Counted from the stretch's first letter, positions 51,471 through 61,342 are shown. The stretch: 64,000 bases of DNA from Falsiroseomonas sp051433165 (GCF_051433165.1 NZ_JBHMFS010000002.1:245419-309418), one strand, 5' to 3'. Translations and numbers: made by a program. The notes: generated from the sequence alone by a model not told the origin.

Positions 51471-53027
51471 TCAGACGGCCGCCTCGATTTTGCGGAACAG
51501 CGGCTCCGGCGGCGGCAAGGCGAGGCCCGCGGGCAGCGGGGTTGAGAGGTGCTCGAGCCCCCTCGCCGCCTCCGGCACGCCGAGCTGGTCCAGCAGCTTC
51601 GCCATGGTGTCAGGCATGAAGGGCTGCAGCACGGTGGCGAAGGCGCGCAGCGCATCGTGCAAATAGCGAAGCACGGCGAGCCCCCGCACCGGATCGGTCT
51701 TTTTCAGCGCCCAGGGGGCGGCGACGGTGATGTAGCCATTGGCATCGCGCACCGCGGCCATGATGGCCTCCAGCGCCAGATGGAATTCCTGCCGGTCCAG
51801 ATGCGCGCCCACCGCGCTTGGCAGCGCCGCGACCTGTTCGGCCAGCGCCGCATCGGCGTCCGTCGGCGCGGTGGCTTCCGGCAGCACGGCATCGGCGTTG
51901 CGCTGGATCAGCGACAGCGTCCGATTGGCCAGGTTGCCAAGCGCATTCGCCAGCTCCCCATTCAGCCGGTTCACCAGCGCAGACCGCGAGAAATCCCCAT
52001 CCTGCCCGAAGGGCACTTCCCGCAGCAGGAAGTAGCGCAGCGGGTCCAGGCCGAATTCCTCGACCAGCGCCACCGGATCGATGACGTTGCCGAGGCTCTT
52101 CGAGATCTTCTGGCCCTCATTGGTCCACCAGCCATGCGCGAAGACGCGCTGCGGCGCCGGCAGGCCGGCGGCCAGCAGGAAGGCCGGCCAGTAGATGGCG
52201 TGGAACCGAAGAATATCCTTGCCGACGAAATGCACCTCCGCCGGCCAGCGCTGCCATTCGGGCGCGGCCTCGTCCGGGTAGCCGAGCGCCGTGATGTAGT
52301 TGGTCAGCGCGTCGATCCAGACATACATCACATGGCTTTCGTCCCCCGGCACCTTCACACCCCAGGTGAAGGAGGTGCGGGAGATCGAAAGGTCCGAAAG
52401 CCCCGATTTCACGAAGGCCACCACCTCATTCCGCCGGCTGGCCGGCAGGATGAAGTCGGGGTTGGCGTCGTAATAGGCCAGCAGCCTGTCGGCCCAGGCC
52501 GAGAGGCGGAAGAAGTAGGACGGCTCCTTCACCCATTCCACCGGCGCGCCGGAGGGAGCGTATTTCACGCCATCCCGTTCCACCAGCTCATCCGGCCCAT
52601 AGAAGGCCTCGTCCCGCACGGCGTACCAGCCCTCATAGGCGCCGAGGTAGATCTCACCGTTCTCGATCAGCTTCGTCCAAAGTGCCTGACAGGCGCGCTT
52701 GTGGCGCTCCTCCGTCGTCCGGATGAAGCCGTCGTTGGAGAAACCCATGGTGGTGGTCAGGTCGCGGAAGCTCTGGCTGACCTTGTCGGTGAAGGCCTGC
52801 GGGTCCATCCCCGCATCCTGCGCCGCTTTCTCCACCTTCTGGCCGTGCTCATCCGTGCCGGTCAGGAAGTACACATCCCGCCCCTGCAGCCGCCGCCAGC
52901 GCGCCAGCACATCGGCGGCCAGCGTGGAATAGGCGTGCCCGACATGTGGCTTGTCGTTCACGTAATAGATGGGCGTCGTGATGTAGGAGCTTGAGGTCAC
53001 AGCATTCGCTTCCGGTTTCTCGCCCAT
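51471..53027 (-). CDS. metG: Methionyl-tRNA synthetase
   Basis: 518 aa. Class I synthetase: HIGH-like PHVGHAY after ITTPIYYVND, TGTDEHGQKVE, and KMSKS-like KISKSLGN. Lacks the zinc-knuckle cysteine clusters and the C-terminal dimerisation domain, so it is the short type common in alphaproteobacteria. Start codon shares one base with the holB stop (TGATG). Confidence 0.97.
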   Translation of the reverse strand: MGEKPEANAVTSSSYITTPIYYVNDKPHVGHAYSTLAADVLARWRRLQGRDVYFLTGTDEHGQKVEKAAQDAGMDPQAFTDKVSQSFRDLTTTMGFSNDGFIRTTEERHKRACQALWTKLIENGEIYLGAYEGWYAVRDEAFYGPDELVERDGVKYAPSGAPVEWVKEPSYFFRLSAWADRLLAYYDANPDFILPASRRNEVVAFVKSGLSDLSISRTSFTWGVKVPGDESHVMYVWIDALTNYITALGYPDEAAPEWQRWPAEVHFVGKDILRFHAIYWPAFLLAAGLPAPQRVFAHGWWTNEGQKISKSLGNVIDPVALVEEFGLDPLRYFLLREVPFGQDGDFSRSALVNRLNGELANALGNLANRTLSLIQRNADAVLPEATAPTDADAALAEQVAALPSAVGAHLDRQEFHLALEAIMAAVRDANGYITVAAPWALKKTDPVRGLAVLRYLHDALRAFATVLQPFMPDTMAKLLDQLGVPEAARGLEHLSTPLPAGLALPPPEPLFRKIEAAV

Positions 53028-54094
53028 CAGCGCCGGGACGGCGAGAGCCAGAGTAGCGCCGTCAGCACCGCCTGCTTGCGGTCCAGGCTAAGCACATCCG
53101 TCTCGGCTGCGAGCCGTCCAAGGCTATCCCACAGGGTCGACCACTCGGCAAGCGGACGCCCCTCCAGCCAAACTGGTCCCTGCTGCCCGCGCGCCGCCTG
53201 TCGCACGCCGGCGGAAATCGCCCGGCGCAGCAGCGCGATGAAGGTGGCGAAGCCGCTGCCATCGCGCTTCGCCGCCACCGCATCCGCCACCGGATGCCAA
53301 TGCCGCCGGTTACCGAGGTCGCCAAGAACCTGATCCACCAAAGCCTGCAAGGCCAGCCCCTCGCCTTCCGCCAGCGCAACCGCCTGCCCGGCCGAGCCTT
53401 CCGCGATCTGCCCAAGCGTCGCGCGTTCCGTGGTGTTCAACTGCGGCAGCAGGCGCATCAACAGCGGGTCCAGCTCGGCGGGAGCGAGCGGGGACAGGTC
53501 CAGCCGGCGGACGCGGCTGCGGATGGTGGGCAGCAGCCGGTCCGGCGCCGCGGTGGTCAACACCAGCACGGCCCGCGGTGGCGGTTCCTCCAGCGTCTTC
53601 AGCAGGGCGTTGGCGGCTTCGGGGCGCAGCGATTCGGCGCCATCGACCAGCACGAAGCGCCAGCCGCCCTCGGCCGGGGTCATCGCCAGGAAGCGGATGG
53701 CGGCGCGCACATCCTCCACCCGGATCACCATCTTCACCCCGCCCTTCTCGCCCGTATTCGGCCGCAGCGCGCGCAAATCCGCATGGGCGCCGGCCAGGAT
53801 GCGGCGGAAGGTCGGGTGCTGCGGGTCCAGATGCAGTGGCGTTTCGCCCGGTGGCACCTGGCCCTCCGCCCCGCCGGCCAGCAGCCAACGGCCGAAGCGA
53901 TAGGCCAGCGTCGCCTTGCCGATGCCCGGCGGCCCGGCGAGCATCCAGGCATGCGGCAGCCGGCCCGATTGTGCGGCGCGTTGCAGCGTCCCTGCCGCCG
54001 CGTGATGGCCGAACAGGTCCGGCATGGCGCGGATGGGCAGGTCCGGATCGTCCTCGAAGACCTGTTCCTTCGGGGCGCGCGGCGCGCGGCTCAT
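53027..54094 (-). CDS. holB: DNA polymerase III subunit delta'
   Basis: 355 aa. Clamp-loader AAA+ protein: PHAWMLAGPPGIGKATLA (Walker A), VLVDGAESLRPEAANALLKTLEEPP, and an SRV in place of the SRC motif (TIRSRVRRLDL), keeping the arginine. No cysteines are seen, so the zinc module of E. coli delta' is absent. Overlaps tmk by four bases and metG by one. Confidence 0.93.
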   Translation of the reverse strand: MSRAPRAPKEQVFEDDPDLPIRAMPDLFGHHAAAGTLQRAAQSGRLPHAWMLAGPPGIGKATLAYRFGRWLLAGGAEGQVPPGETPLHLDPQHPTFRRILAGAHADLRALRPNTGEKGGVKMVIRVEDVRAAIRFLAMTPAEGGWRFVLVDGAESLRPEAANALLKTLEEPPPRAVLVLTTAAPDRLLPTIRSRVRRLDLSPLAPAELDPLLMRLLPQLNTTERATLGQIAEGSAGQAVALAEGEGLALQALVDQVLGDLGNRRHWHPVADAVAAKRDGSGFATFIALLRRAISAGVRQAARGQQGPVWLEGRPLAEWSTLWDSLGRLAAETDVLSLDRKQAVLTALLWLSPSRR

Positions 54095-54714
54095 GGCAGC
54101 CGCCGATCGACCAGGGCGGCGATCCGCGCGGCCACGTCCTCCACGCCGGGTGTCGCATCCACCATGGCGCAGCGGCCCGGCTCCGCCGCCGCGATGGCGC
54201 GAAAGCCGTCGCGGATGCGCTGGTGGAAGGCGGCGTCCAGCCTCTCATACCGATCCGCCGCGACGCCGCGGCGGCGCGCGCGCGCCATGCCGATCTCGAC
54301 TGGCAGATCCAGCACCAGCGTCAGCGCCGGCCCCTGCCCTTCCAGCGCAATGCCGGCCAGCGCCTCGATCGCCGCCGCCGGCACGCCCTGGCCATACCCC
54401 TGGTAGGCACGGGTGCTGTCGGTGAAGCGGTCGCAGATCACCCACATGCCCGCCGCCAGCGCCGGCCGGATGGTGCTGACCAGGTGGTCGCGCCGCGCGG
54501 CAAACACCAGCAGCGCCTCCGCCATCGGGTCCAGCCCGGCCCCGCCCAGCAACAGCCGCCGCATCGCCTCCGCCCCCGGCGCGCCACCTGGCTCACGCGT
54601 CAGCAGCACCGGCAGGCCGCGCTGCGCCAGATGCGCGGCAAGGCGCTGCGCCTGGGTGGACTTCCCCGCCCCCTCGCCGCCTTCCAGGGTGATGAACCGG
54701 CCGTGCTGCTGCAT
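54091..54714 (-). CDS. tmk: Thymidylate kinase
   Basis: 207 aa. P-loop EGGEGAGKST, the DRF motif in VICDRFTDSTRAYQG and the LTREPGG segment define the family. Phosphorylates dTMP to dTDP. The ATG at 54714 is used; ten further codons upstream are in frame but not conserved. First gene of tmk-holB-metG-tatD-MBL. Its usual upstream neighbour dacC is separated here by a rightward chemoreceptor gene. Confidence 0.96.
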   Translation of the reverse strand: MQQHGRFITLEGGEGAGKSTQAQRLAAHLAQRGLPVLLTREPGGAPGAEAMRRLLLGGAGLDPMAEALLVFAARRDHLVSTIRPALAAGMWVICDRFTDSTRAYQGYGQGVPAAAIEALAGIALEGQGPALTLVLDLPVEIGMARARRRGVAADRYERLDAAFHQRIRDGFRAIAAAEPGRCAMVDATPGVEDVAARIAALVDRRLP

Positions 54715-54846
54715 GGCCCTATCTCGCCGCTTCCCGCGCCGCACTCAAGCCGCGCGCCGCGGGAAACGCGCCGTTAAGCCGCTTCTGCAACAAAGGCGCC
54801 ACCATGTGCCCTCCCTGGCCGTGGCAGGACATGGAGCGGTCTGGCG

Positions 54847-56550
54847 ATGGCATGGCTTTCCGAGGCAAGTCTGAGGATAAAGATCCTCGTGGTGGTGGGC
54901 CTTCTCGGCCTGCTGAATCTCGGCGGCGCCGGATATCTCGTGCGCGAATGGCGCGGCGATAATGGCGCTTATGAGGAGATGGTCGGCCGGGAGGTCGAGG
55001 TGGCGGGCCATGCCCTGACCATCCGGGGCGACATCCAGAACGTCGTCCGCAACATCAACAACATCCGCCTGCTGGACAATGATCCAGGCGCGCTGCCGCC
55101 GCTGGAGGCCCGGATCAACGGCCTGCTGGCCGAGATTGAACGCCGCGCCGGGCTGATGGAACAGACCGGACAGGGCCTCGCGACGCAGATGGTGGCGGAT
55201 ACACGCCAGACCGTCACCCGCATCCGCCAGATCGCCGGCCAGATCTATACGGTGAAGCGCGCCAGCGCGCCGGGCCATGCGGATGCGATCGAGGCGCTGT
55301 GGAACAGCCCGGATGGCCGCGTCGCGGTGGACGGCCTCTATGAGCGCATTGCCGCCTTCGCCCAGTCCATGCGCGACAAGGTGCGAAGCGAATCCGCAAC
55401 CATGTCGAGCGCGGGTCAGCGCACGGCCATGGTCGTCCTCGGCAGCATCGGCCTCCTTCTGCTGGCCGTGGCGCTCGGCGTGGTGGCCTTCATCCAGCGC
55501 AGCGTGGTGCGGCCGATCACGGAATTGGAGGCCGCGATGGCCCGCATCCGCGATGGCGACGACACCACGGCGGTGCCAGGCACCACGCGGAAGGACGAGG
55601 TCGGCCGGATGGCCGCCAGCCTGTTGCAACTGCGCGACGGCCTCGCCGCCGGCCGCCAGGCGCGGGAGGCGCAGGAGGAAGCCGCGAAGGCGCAGATTGA
55701 ACGCGCCAGGCGCATCGATGCGCTGGTCCGGAGCTTCGAGGCGGAGGCGGCGGAAGTGCTGGGCGCGGTCAGCTCCGCGGCAACGGAGCTGGATGCGACG
55801 GCCGGCGAGATGGGGCGCACCGCCGAACAAGGCGCATCCCAGGCCACCACCGTGGCCGCGGCGGCCGAGCAGGCCAGCGCCAATGTGCAGACGGTCGCCG
55901 CCTCCACCGAGGAAATGGCCGCCTCCATCGCCGAGGTCGCCCGCCAGGTGGCCGAAAGCGCGCGCGTCGCCAATCAGGCGGCGGATGAAGCCCGCGCCAC
56001 GGACCACGCGGTGGCAAGCCTCGCCTCCGGTGCCCCGAAGATCGGCGACGTGGTGCGGCTGATCGGCGATATCGCCAGCCAGACCAACCTCCTCGCCCTG
56101 AACGCCACGATCGAGGCCGCCCGCGCCGGGGAGGCCGGCAAGGGCTTCGCGGTGGTGGCGAGCGAGGTGAAGACCCTCGCCGCGCAGACCGCCAAGGCGA
56201 CGGAGGCAATCGGCGGCCAGATCGGCCAGATGCAGGCCGAGACCCAGGCCGCGGTGGCCGCCATCCAGGGCATCGCACGCACCGTCCAGTCGCTCAACGG
56301 CATCGCCGCCCAGGTGGCGGCGGCGGCGGAGGAACAGGCGGCGACAACGCAGGAAATCGGCCGTTCGGTGGCCGAGGCCGCGACCGGCACGTTGAACGCC
56401 AGCCGCAATGCCTCCGGCCTCGCCGATGGGGCGGAACGCACCAACCAGGCGGCGAATGACGTGCGCTCCGCCTCCGGCGTGCTGTCACGGCAGGCGGAGG
56501 GGCTTCGCAGCCAGGTGGACCGCTTTCTCGCTGGCATTCGCGCGGCCTGA
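54847..56550 (+). CDS. Methyl-accepting chemotaxis protein
   Basis: 567 aa. N-terminal membrane helix (IKILVVVGLLGLLNLGGAGYLV), periplasmic helical sensor (about 35-190), second helix (VVLGSIGLLLLAVALGVVAFI), HAMP, and a long cytoplasmic coiled coil with the invariant signalling tip DIASQTNLLALNATIEAARAGE. Ligand unknown. It sits on the opposite strand inside what is normally one leftward gene block (rlpA, dacC, tmk, holB). No che genes nearby. Confidence 0.94.
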   Translation: MAWLSEASLRIKILVVVGLLGLLNLGGAGYLVREWRGDNGAYEEMVGREVEVAGHALTIRGDIQNVVRNINNIRLLDNDPGALPPLEARINGLLAEIERRAGLMEQTGQGLATQMVADTRQTVTRIRQIAGQIYTVKRASAPGHADAIEALWNSPDGRVAVDGLYERIAAFAQSMRDKVRSESATMSSAGQRTAMVVLGSIGLLLLAVALGVVAFIQRSVVRPITELEAAMARIRDGDDTTAVPGTTRKDEVGRMAASLLQLRDGLAAGRQAREAQEEAAKAQIERARRIDALVRSFEAEAAEVLGAVSSAATELDATAGEMGRTAEQGASQATTVAAAAEQASANVQTVAASTEEMAASIAEVARQVAESARVANQAADEARATDHAVASLASGAPKIGDVVRLIGDIASQTNLLALNATIEAARAGEAGKGFAVVASEVKTLAAQTAKATEAIGGQIGQMQAETQAAVAAIQGIARTVQSLNGIAAQVAAAAEEQAATTQEIGRSVAEAATGTLNASRNASGLADGAERTNQAANDVRSASGVLSRQAEGLRSQVDRFLAGIRAA

Positions 56551-56560
56551 GGCGGCGCCA

Positions 56561-56583
56561 TGGGGGGCGGCCTAGGCCCCCCA
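56561..56583. terminator. Bidirectional terminator between the chemoreceptor gene and dacC
   Basis: TGGGGGG (56561-56567) pairs with CCCCCCA (56577-56583) around a nine-base loop. Placed between two convergent stop codons 38 bases apart. T-runs are weak, as is common in GC-rich genomes. Confidence 0.6.
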
Positions 56584-56588
56584 GCCTT

Positions 56589-57788
56589 TCAGCCGCCGAA
56601 CCAGCGCCCGATCACGGCCGGGATGCGCGGAAACATCCCGAGCCGGTCCACATCCGCGCCGGCAATCAGCGGCACATTCATCTCCGGCACCCCCTGCCCG
56701 GCGATCAGCAGCGTGCCGATGCTCTGGCCCTTGCTCACGGGCGCCGGCACCGGCGCGTCGTAGCGCACCCGCACCTCCAGGTTGCGGCGCCATTGCCGTG
56801 GCAGGGTCAGCACGAGGTCACGGCCAGCCACCAGCGGCACAGTGGCGCGGTCACCCAGATAGACCGGCACCTCTTCCACCGTATCGGCGGCGCGGAACAC
56901 GACCACATTCTCGAATTCGCGGAACGCCCATTCGAACAGCCGCTCGCTCTCCTCCGCCCGGGCGCGCATCGAGGGCAGGCCGTTCACCACCAGGATCAGG
57001 CGGCGCCCGCCGCGGATGGCGGATGCGGTCAGGCCGTAGCCGGCTTCCTCGGTATGGCCGGTCTTCAGCCCATCCGCGCCGGCCACGCGGCTGAGCGCCG
57101 GGTTGCGATTCTCCTGCGAGATGTCGTTCCAGCGGAAGCTGCGCTCATTGTAGATGGAATAGTATTCCGGGAAGTCGCGGATGATCCGCCGCGCCAGCGT
57201 GGCCAGGTCCCGCCCGGTCATGCGATGTTCCGGATCCGGCCAGCCGGTGGCGTTGCGGAAGTTGCTGTCGCGCAGGCCGATGCGGCGCGCGGTTTCGTTC
57301 ATCAGCTCGGCGAACTGCGTTTCCGATCCGCTGATACCCTCCGCCAGCACGATGCAGGCGTCGTTGCCGGATTGCACGATGACGCCGCGGGTCAAGTTCT
57401 CGACGCTGATCGAGGTGCCGACCCCGACGAACATCTTGCTGCCGCCCATGCGCCAGGCGCGCTCGCTGACCGGCAACTGCTGGTCCATCCGCAGCCGGCC
57501 ATTCTTCAGCAGTTCGAACACCACATACATAGTCATCAGCTTGGACATGGAGGATGGCGGCATGCGCTCCTCAGACGCCTTGTCCAGCAGCACCGCCCCC
57601 GTGTCGTAATCGATGATCACGGCGTGCCGGGCGCTGGTATCCAGCGGCCCGAGCGGCGTGCTGGCCGGGCTGGTCGGCGCGGGCGCCGGCCTTGCGGCGC
57701 GCTGCGCCAGCGCCTCCCTGCCCATCAGGCCCGTGGTGAGACCCGTGGTGAGACCGGCGGCGGCCCCCATCATGTCGCGGCGGCGCAT
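56589..57788 (-). CDS. dacC: D-alanyl-D-alanine carboxypeptidase (low-mass penicillin-binding protein)
   Basis: 399 aa. SxxK nucleophile Ser80 in PSSMSKLM, SGN at 140-142 and KTG at 242-244, then a C-terminal PBP5-like domain. Signal peptide with an internal 12-base slippage-type repeat (GLTTGLTTGL). Trims the terminal D-Ala of peptidoglycan pentapeptides. Start at 57788; upstream in-frame codons are not signal-like. Follows rlpA on the same strand after 28 bases. Confidence 0.94.
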   Translation of the reverse strand: MRRRDMMGAAAGLTTGLTTGLMGREALAQRAARPAPAPTSPASTPLGPLDTSARHAVIIDYDTGAVLLDKASEERMPPSSMSKLMTMYVVFELLKNGRLRMDQQLPVSERAWRMGGSKMFVGVGTSISVENLTRGVIVQSGNDACIVLAEGISGSETQFAELMNETARRIGLRDSNFRNATGWPDPEHRMTGRDLATLARRIIRDFPEYYSIYNERSFRWNDISQENRNPALSRVAGADGLKTGHTEEAGYGLTASAIRGGRRLILVVNGLPSMRARAEESERLFEWAFREFENVVVFRAADTVEEVPVYLGDRATVPLVAGRDLVLTLPRQWRRNLEVRVRYDAPVPAPVSKGQSIGTLLIAGQGVPEMNVPLIAGADVDRLGMFPRIPAVIGRWFGG

Positions 57789-57816
57789 TGGCAGCCTCCC
57801 TGTGTCGCAGCGTGCT

Positions 57817-58749
57817 TCAGTCAACGCGGAGTCGTGCCTCGGATACGCCAGCGCGCAGAGTCGCCTCAAGCGCCCTGTCGGCCTCCGTCACGCTGCTGAA
57901 GGGGCCGAGCCGCACGCGGTAGCTTGGCTGCACCCCGCGGCCGCGCCCGCCCAGCACATCCACCCGCGCCCGCAACCCGGCCAGCCGCGCCGCCTGCCGG
58001 TCCGCAAGGTCGCGGCGGGAGAAGGTGGCGAGTTCCACCCAGAGCACACCGGGCCGTGCCGCAACGCGGGTCACCCGTTCCGGCAGGCGCAGCGGCGGGG
58101 CCGCGCCGGTGGCAGCGGCCGTGGCCGCGCCGCTCTGGCCGGCGCCCGGGAACTGCCGGGCCTGGCGCAGCCGCGCGGCCTGGGTGGCGCCGGGCGGCGG
58201 GGCCAGGTCTTCGCGCCCGACCTCGCCCAGCGGGGCGGCCGCGATGTCCAGCGGCGGCGCCTCGGTATTCGGCAGGCCGGCGGCGAAGGCGCGCGAGGAC
58301 TCCCCCACCACCGCGATCCGCACCTGCGCCACGCTGCCGGGGCGCAGCCCGATCAGCTCCGCCGCGCGGCGCGAAAGCGCGACCACGCGGCCGGGATTCT
58401 CCGGCCCACGGTCATTCACCCGGACCTCGACCTGCAGTCCGGTCTCCAGATTGGTCACCGCCAGCACCGCGGGAAGCTGCAAGGTGCGATGCGCGGCGGA
58501 GAGCGCGGTGGGGTCGTGCTCCTCGCCATTGGTGGTGCGGCGGCCGGCGCGGGTATCGGTACTGGCAACGGCGAGCCCCGTCTCCTGCAGCCCGAAATCC
58601 TCCCGCGGGTAGGACCACAGCCCGCCCATCTGATAGGGCGCGCCGATCATGTAGCGCGGCTGCGCGACCGGCCCGGCATCCCGCCGCGCGCAGCCCGCCA
58701 CCCCGGCGAGCAGGATCGCCGCCGCCAACCCGTACCAGGCACGCCGCAT
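57817..58749 (-). CDS. rlpA: Septal ring lytic transglycosylase RlpA-like lipoprotein
   Basis: 310 aa. Lipobox LAGVAGC with Cys20, the family lead-in YMIGAPYQMGG, double-psi beta-barrel (EHDPTALSAAHRTLQLPAVLAVTNLE, VRVNDRGP, LSRRAAELIGL) and a C-terminal SPOR domain (LWVELATFSRRDLADRQAARL) that binds denuded septal glycan. In characterised species RlpA cleaves stem-less glycan strands. Coupled to mltB by TGATG. Confidence 0.92.
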   Translation of the reverse strand: MRRAWYGLAAAILLAGVAGCARRDAGPVAQPRYMIGAPYQMGGLWSYPREDFGLQETGLAVASTDTRAGRRTTNGEEHDPTALSAAHRTLQLPAVLAVTNLETGLQVEVRVNDRGPENPGRVVALSRRAAELIGLRPGSVAQVRIAVVGESSRAFAAGLPNTEAPPLDIAAAPLGEVGREDLAPPPGATQAARLRQARQFPGAGQSGAATAAATGAAPPLRLPERVTRVAARPGVLWVELATFSRRDLADRQAARLAGLRARVDVLGGRGRGVQPSYRVRLGPFSSVTEADRALEATLRAGVSEARLRVD

Positions 58750-59711
58750 CAGGCGACGCGGTCCGAGAGCATCCCGACCGCTAGGGCATAGAAGTTGGAG
58801 GGGTTGTAGCGGCGGATCACATTGAAATTATGATAGATCAGGAACGCCTGCCCGCTCGGGCCGGGGATCAGCACCGCCGCCTGCATGTCGAGCGGCGGCA
58901 ATTCGACGCCATCCGGCCGACGCACGCCCATCCGCACCCAGTCCCGCAGCGGGCGCATGTTGTCGCGGCGGGCCTGCTCCGGGTTGAAGCCCGGCGGGAC
59001 CACCACTTCCCGCCCCCACAGCTCATCATCGCGCCAGCCGGAGCGGGCGAGGTAGTTGCCGATCGAGCCCAGCGCATCGGCCCGATTGTCCCAGATGTCC
59101 CGGCGGCCATCGCCATCCATGTCCACGGCCAGGCGCTCGAAATTGCTCGGCATGAATTGTGGGTGGCCCATGGCGCCGGCCCAGCTTCCGCGCATCCGAT
59201 CCGGCGCCACATGGCCGGCATCGATGATCTTCAGCGCGGCCAGCAGTTCGTTGCGGAAATAGGTGGCGCGCCGTCCGTCCCAGGCCAGCGTGGCCAGGGA
59301 CTGGATGACATTCATGTTGCCCATGAAGCCACCGTAATTGGTCTCCAGCCCCCAGATCGCCGTGACAATGCGGGGCGAGACGCTGAAACGCCCGTGCACC
59401 GCATCCAGCGTCGCGCGGTTGTCGGCAAAGGCGCGGCGGCCGGCATCGATGCGCTGCTGCGACAGGCGGGCGTCGCGGTATTGTTCCCAGGTCTGGGTAA
59501 ATTCCGGCTGCCGCCGGTCCAACTCCAGCACCCGGTCATTCGGGCGCAGCCCTTCAAGCGCCCGGTTGAGCGTGCCCTGCGAGATGCCGGCACGCCGCGC
59601 ATCCGCGCGAACGCCATTGAGGAAGGCATCGAAGCCTTGGCTGGCCGCCTGCGCGCGCGATGCGATCAGGAGGGCAGCGGCGGAGAAGATGATGCGCCGA
59701 GTCGGGTTCAT
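58749..59711 (-). CDS. Lytic murein transglycosylase, MltB family
   Basis: 320 aa. Signal peptide RRIIFSAAALLIASRAQA. Catalytic Glu123 in AIWGLETNYGGFMG; other family blocks are RATYFRNELLAALKI, GSWAGAMGHPQFMPS and DIWDNRADALGSIGNYL. Cleaves peptidoglycan glycan strands to 1,6-anhydro products. No lipobox, so soluble periplasmic. Upstream of rlpA and dacC in one peptidoglycan-remodelling operon. Confidence 0.94.
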   Translation of the reverse strand: MNPTRRIIFSAAALLIASRAQAASQGFDAFLNGVRADARRAGISQGTLNRALEGLRPNDRVLELDRRQPEFTQTWEQYRDARLSQQRIDAGRRAFADNRATLDAVHGRFSVSPRIVTAIWGLETNYGGFMGNMNVIQSLATLAWDGRRATYFRNELLAALKIIDAGHVAPDRMRGSWAGAMGHPQFMPSNFERLAVDMDGDGRRDIWDNRADALGSIGNYLARSGWRDDELWGREVVVPPGFNPEQARRDNMRPLRDWVRMGVRRPDGVELPPLDMQAAVLIPGPSGQAFLIYHNFNVIRRYNPSNFYALAVGMLSDRVA

Positions 59712-59773
59712 GCCGCTGGATGCCACAGCCCGGGGGGGCGGGGCAACGCACGGTTGCGCTGGCGTCAAACAGG

Positions 59774-61234
59774 CTAGCGTGAGGCGGCGGCCGCCATCTC
59801 CTCCGCCCGCGCCTGAAGCCGGGTGAAGACGGCCTCCGCGCCTGGGTCCACCAGCCGGCCATCGCGCTTGCGGAAGCGGCCATCCACCAGCACCGTCTCG
59901 ATCTCCCCAGCGCTGGCCTGCAACAGCACTAGCCCGGCCGGGTCGCTGCGCGGCGCCGTCAGCGGTTGGTCCGCGCGCACCAGCAGCAGATCGGCGCGTT
60001 TGCCCGGCGTCAGGCTGCCGGTCACGCGGTCCAGCCCCAGGCCGCGGGCGCCGCCGATGGTGGCGAATTCCAGCATCTGCCGGGCGGTGACGGGCGGCGT
60101 GGCGGGCACCCCATGCCCGGCCGCCAGCGCCGCGAGGTTGATCCGGTGCAACTCCGCCGCCAGCGCCACGCGCAATTGCGGCAGCAGCCCGCCGCCGACC
60201 ATGGAGGGAATATCCGTGCCGACCGAGACCCTCATCCCCGCCGCGGCCGCCTGGAACATGGCGGGGTGGCCATGGCCCATCCGCATCTCGACCTCCGGTG
60301 TCGAGCACAGCATCACGCCGCGCTCGGCGGCCAGCTTGTATTCGTCGGGCTCATGGCCGTTGGCGTGGACGATCTGAAGCCGTTCATTCAGCAGGCCCTG
60401 CGCGTCCAGCAGCCGCAGCAGGCCGGGCTTGCGGTTGGGGTAGATGGAGGCGCCGGTATGGATGGCGATCGGCACGCCCAGCTCCGCGAGGCGGCGCATA
60501 TCGGCCAGAGCGGGTTGCAGCGGCGTGAAGTCCGGCCCCTGGAGGCAGGTCCAGATCCGCACCAACCCCTCCGCACGGGCCGCCAGCAAGCTGCGGGCAT
60601 GGGCGATCATCCGGCCATGGATCGCGGCCGCATCGCCGCCCTGCGGGATGGGGGGCGCGGTGTAAGCGAGAACGGCGCGGATGCCGGCCGCATCCAGCCC
60701 GGCGAGTGCGGCATCGGCATGGTCGGGGGACATCGTCTCCCGCGACCAATCCATCACGGTGGTGACGCCGGCGGCAATCTGTTCCAGCCCGCCGGCATGG
60801 TCGGCGAGTTGCACATCGGCGGGCCGCATGCGGTTGGAATGGCGCAGCACGATGGTCTGGAAATAGCCGCCAAAGGCATGTTCGGTGGACAGGCCACGCT
60901 GCATGGACTGCGCCAGATGGATATGGCCGTTGACCATGCCCGGCAGCGCGATGCGCCCGGCGGCCTCGATCACCAGCGCACCCTCCGGCGCCGGGATGCT
61001 GGCGGCCACGGCGCGAATCACGCCGTCCTGCACAAGGATATCGCCCTGCGGCAGGTCGCCGATGGCCGGGTCCATGGACAGGATGTAGGCGCCGCGCAGC
61101 AGGATGGGCTGCCACACCGCCGCCTGGGGCTGCGCGGCCGCTTCGCGCGGCCGGGACATCGCAAGGGCGGAGGCCGCCACGCCGGCGACGAACAGCGCAC
61201 GCCGGCCGGGGCCGGAGGCTTCGGTTTGGTTCAT
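59774..61234 (-). CDS. Exported amidohydrolase of the TRZ/ATZ type
   Basis: 486 aa. Twin-arginine-like signal (PGRRALFVAGVAASALAM). Amidohydrolase-superfamily motifs: GHIHLAQSMQRGL, IAIHTGAS, VHANGHEPDE and SVGTDIPSM. Closest to the group containing S-adenosylhomocysteine/methylthioadenosine deaminases and triazine hydrolases, but those are usually cytoplasmic. Substrate unknown. 62 bases upstream of mltB on the same strand. Confidence 0.87.
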   Translation of the reverse strand: MNQTEASGPGRRALFVAGVAASALAMSRPREAAAQPQAAVWQPILLRGAYILSMDPAIGDLPQGDILVQDGVIRAVAASIPAPEGALVIEAAGRIALPGMVNGHIHLAQSMQRGLSTEHAFGGYFQTIVLRHSNRMRPADVQLADHAGGLEQIAAGVTTVMDWSRETMSPDHADAALAGLDAAGIRAVLAYTAPPIPQGGDAAAIHGRMIAHARSLLAARAEGLVRIWTCLQGPDFTPLQPALADMRRLAELGVPIAIHTGASIYPNRKPGLLRLLDAQGLLNERLQIVHANGHEPDEYKLAAERGVMLCSTPEVEMRMGHGHPAMFQAAAAGMRVSVGTDIPSMVGGGLLPQLRVALAAELHRINLAALAAGHGVPATPPVTARQMLEFATIGGARGLGLDRVTGSLTPGKRADLLLVRADQPLTAPRSDPAGLVLLQASAGEIETVLVDGRFRKRDGRLVDPGAEAVFTRLQARAEEMAAAASR

Positions 61235-61313
61235 GGAGGCCCCGTTTCTTCCCACCGCCCCGCCACCGGAGCTTGTAGGGAAAAGGTGCCCGCAATCGAT
61301 TGCAGCCGCAACC

Positions 61314-61342
61314 CGAAAAGAGGCCGCGGTCCCGCCGCGGCC
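61314..61342 (-). terminator. Intrinsic terminator after the lpxR-like gene
   Basis: On the minus strand, GGCCGCGG-CGGGA-CCGCGGCC, a perfect 8-bp stem, followed by TCTTTTC. It begins four bases after the stop codon of the leftward gene. One of the few classical Rho-independent terminators in the window. Confidence 0.8.
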
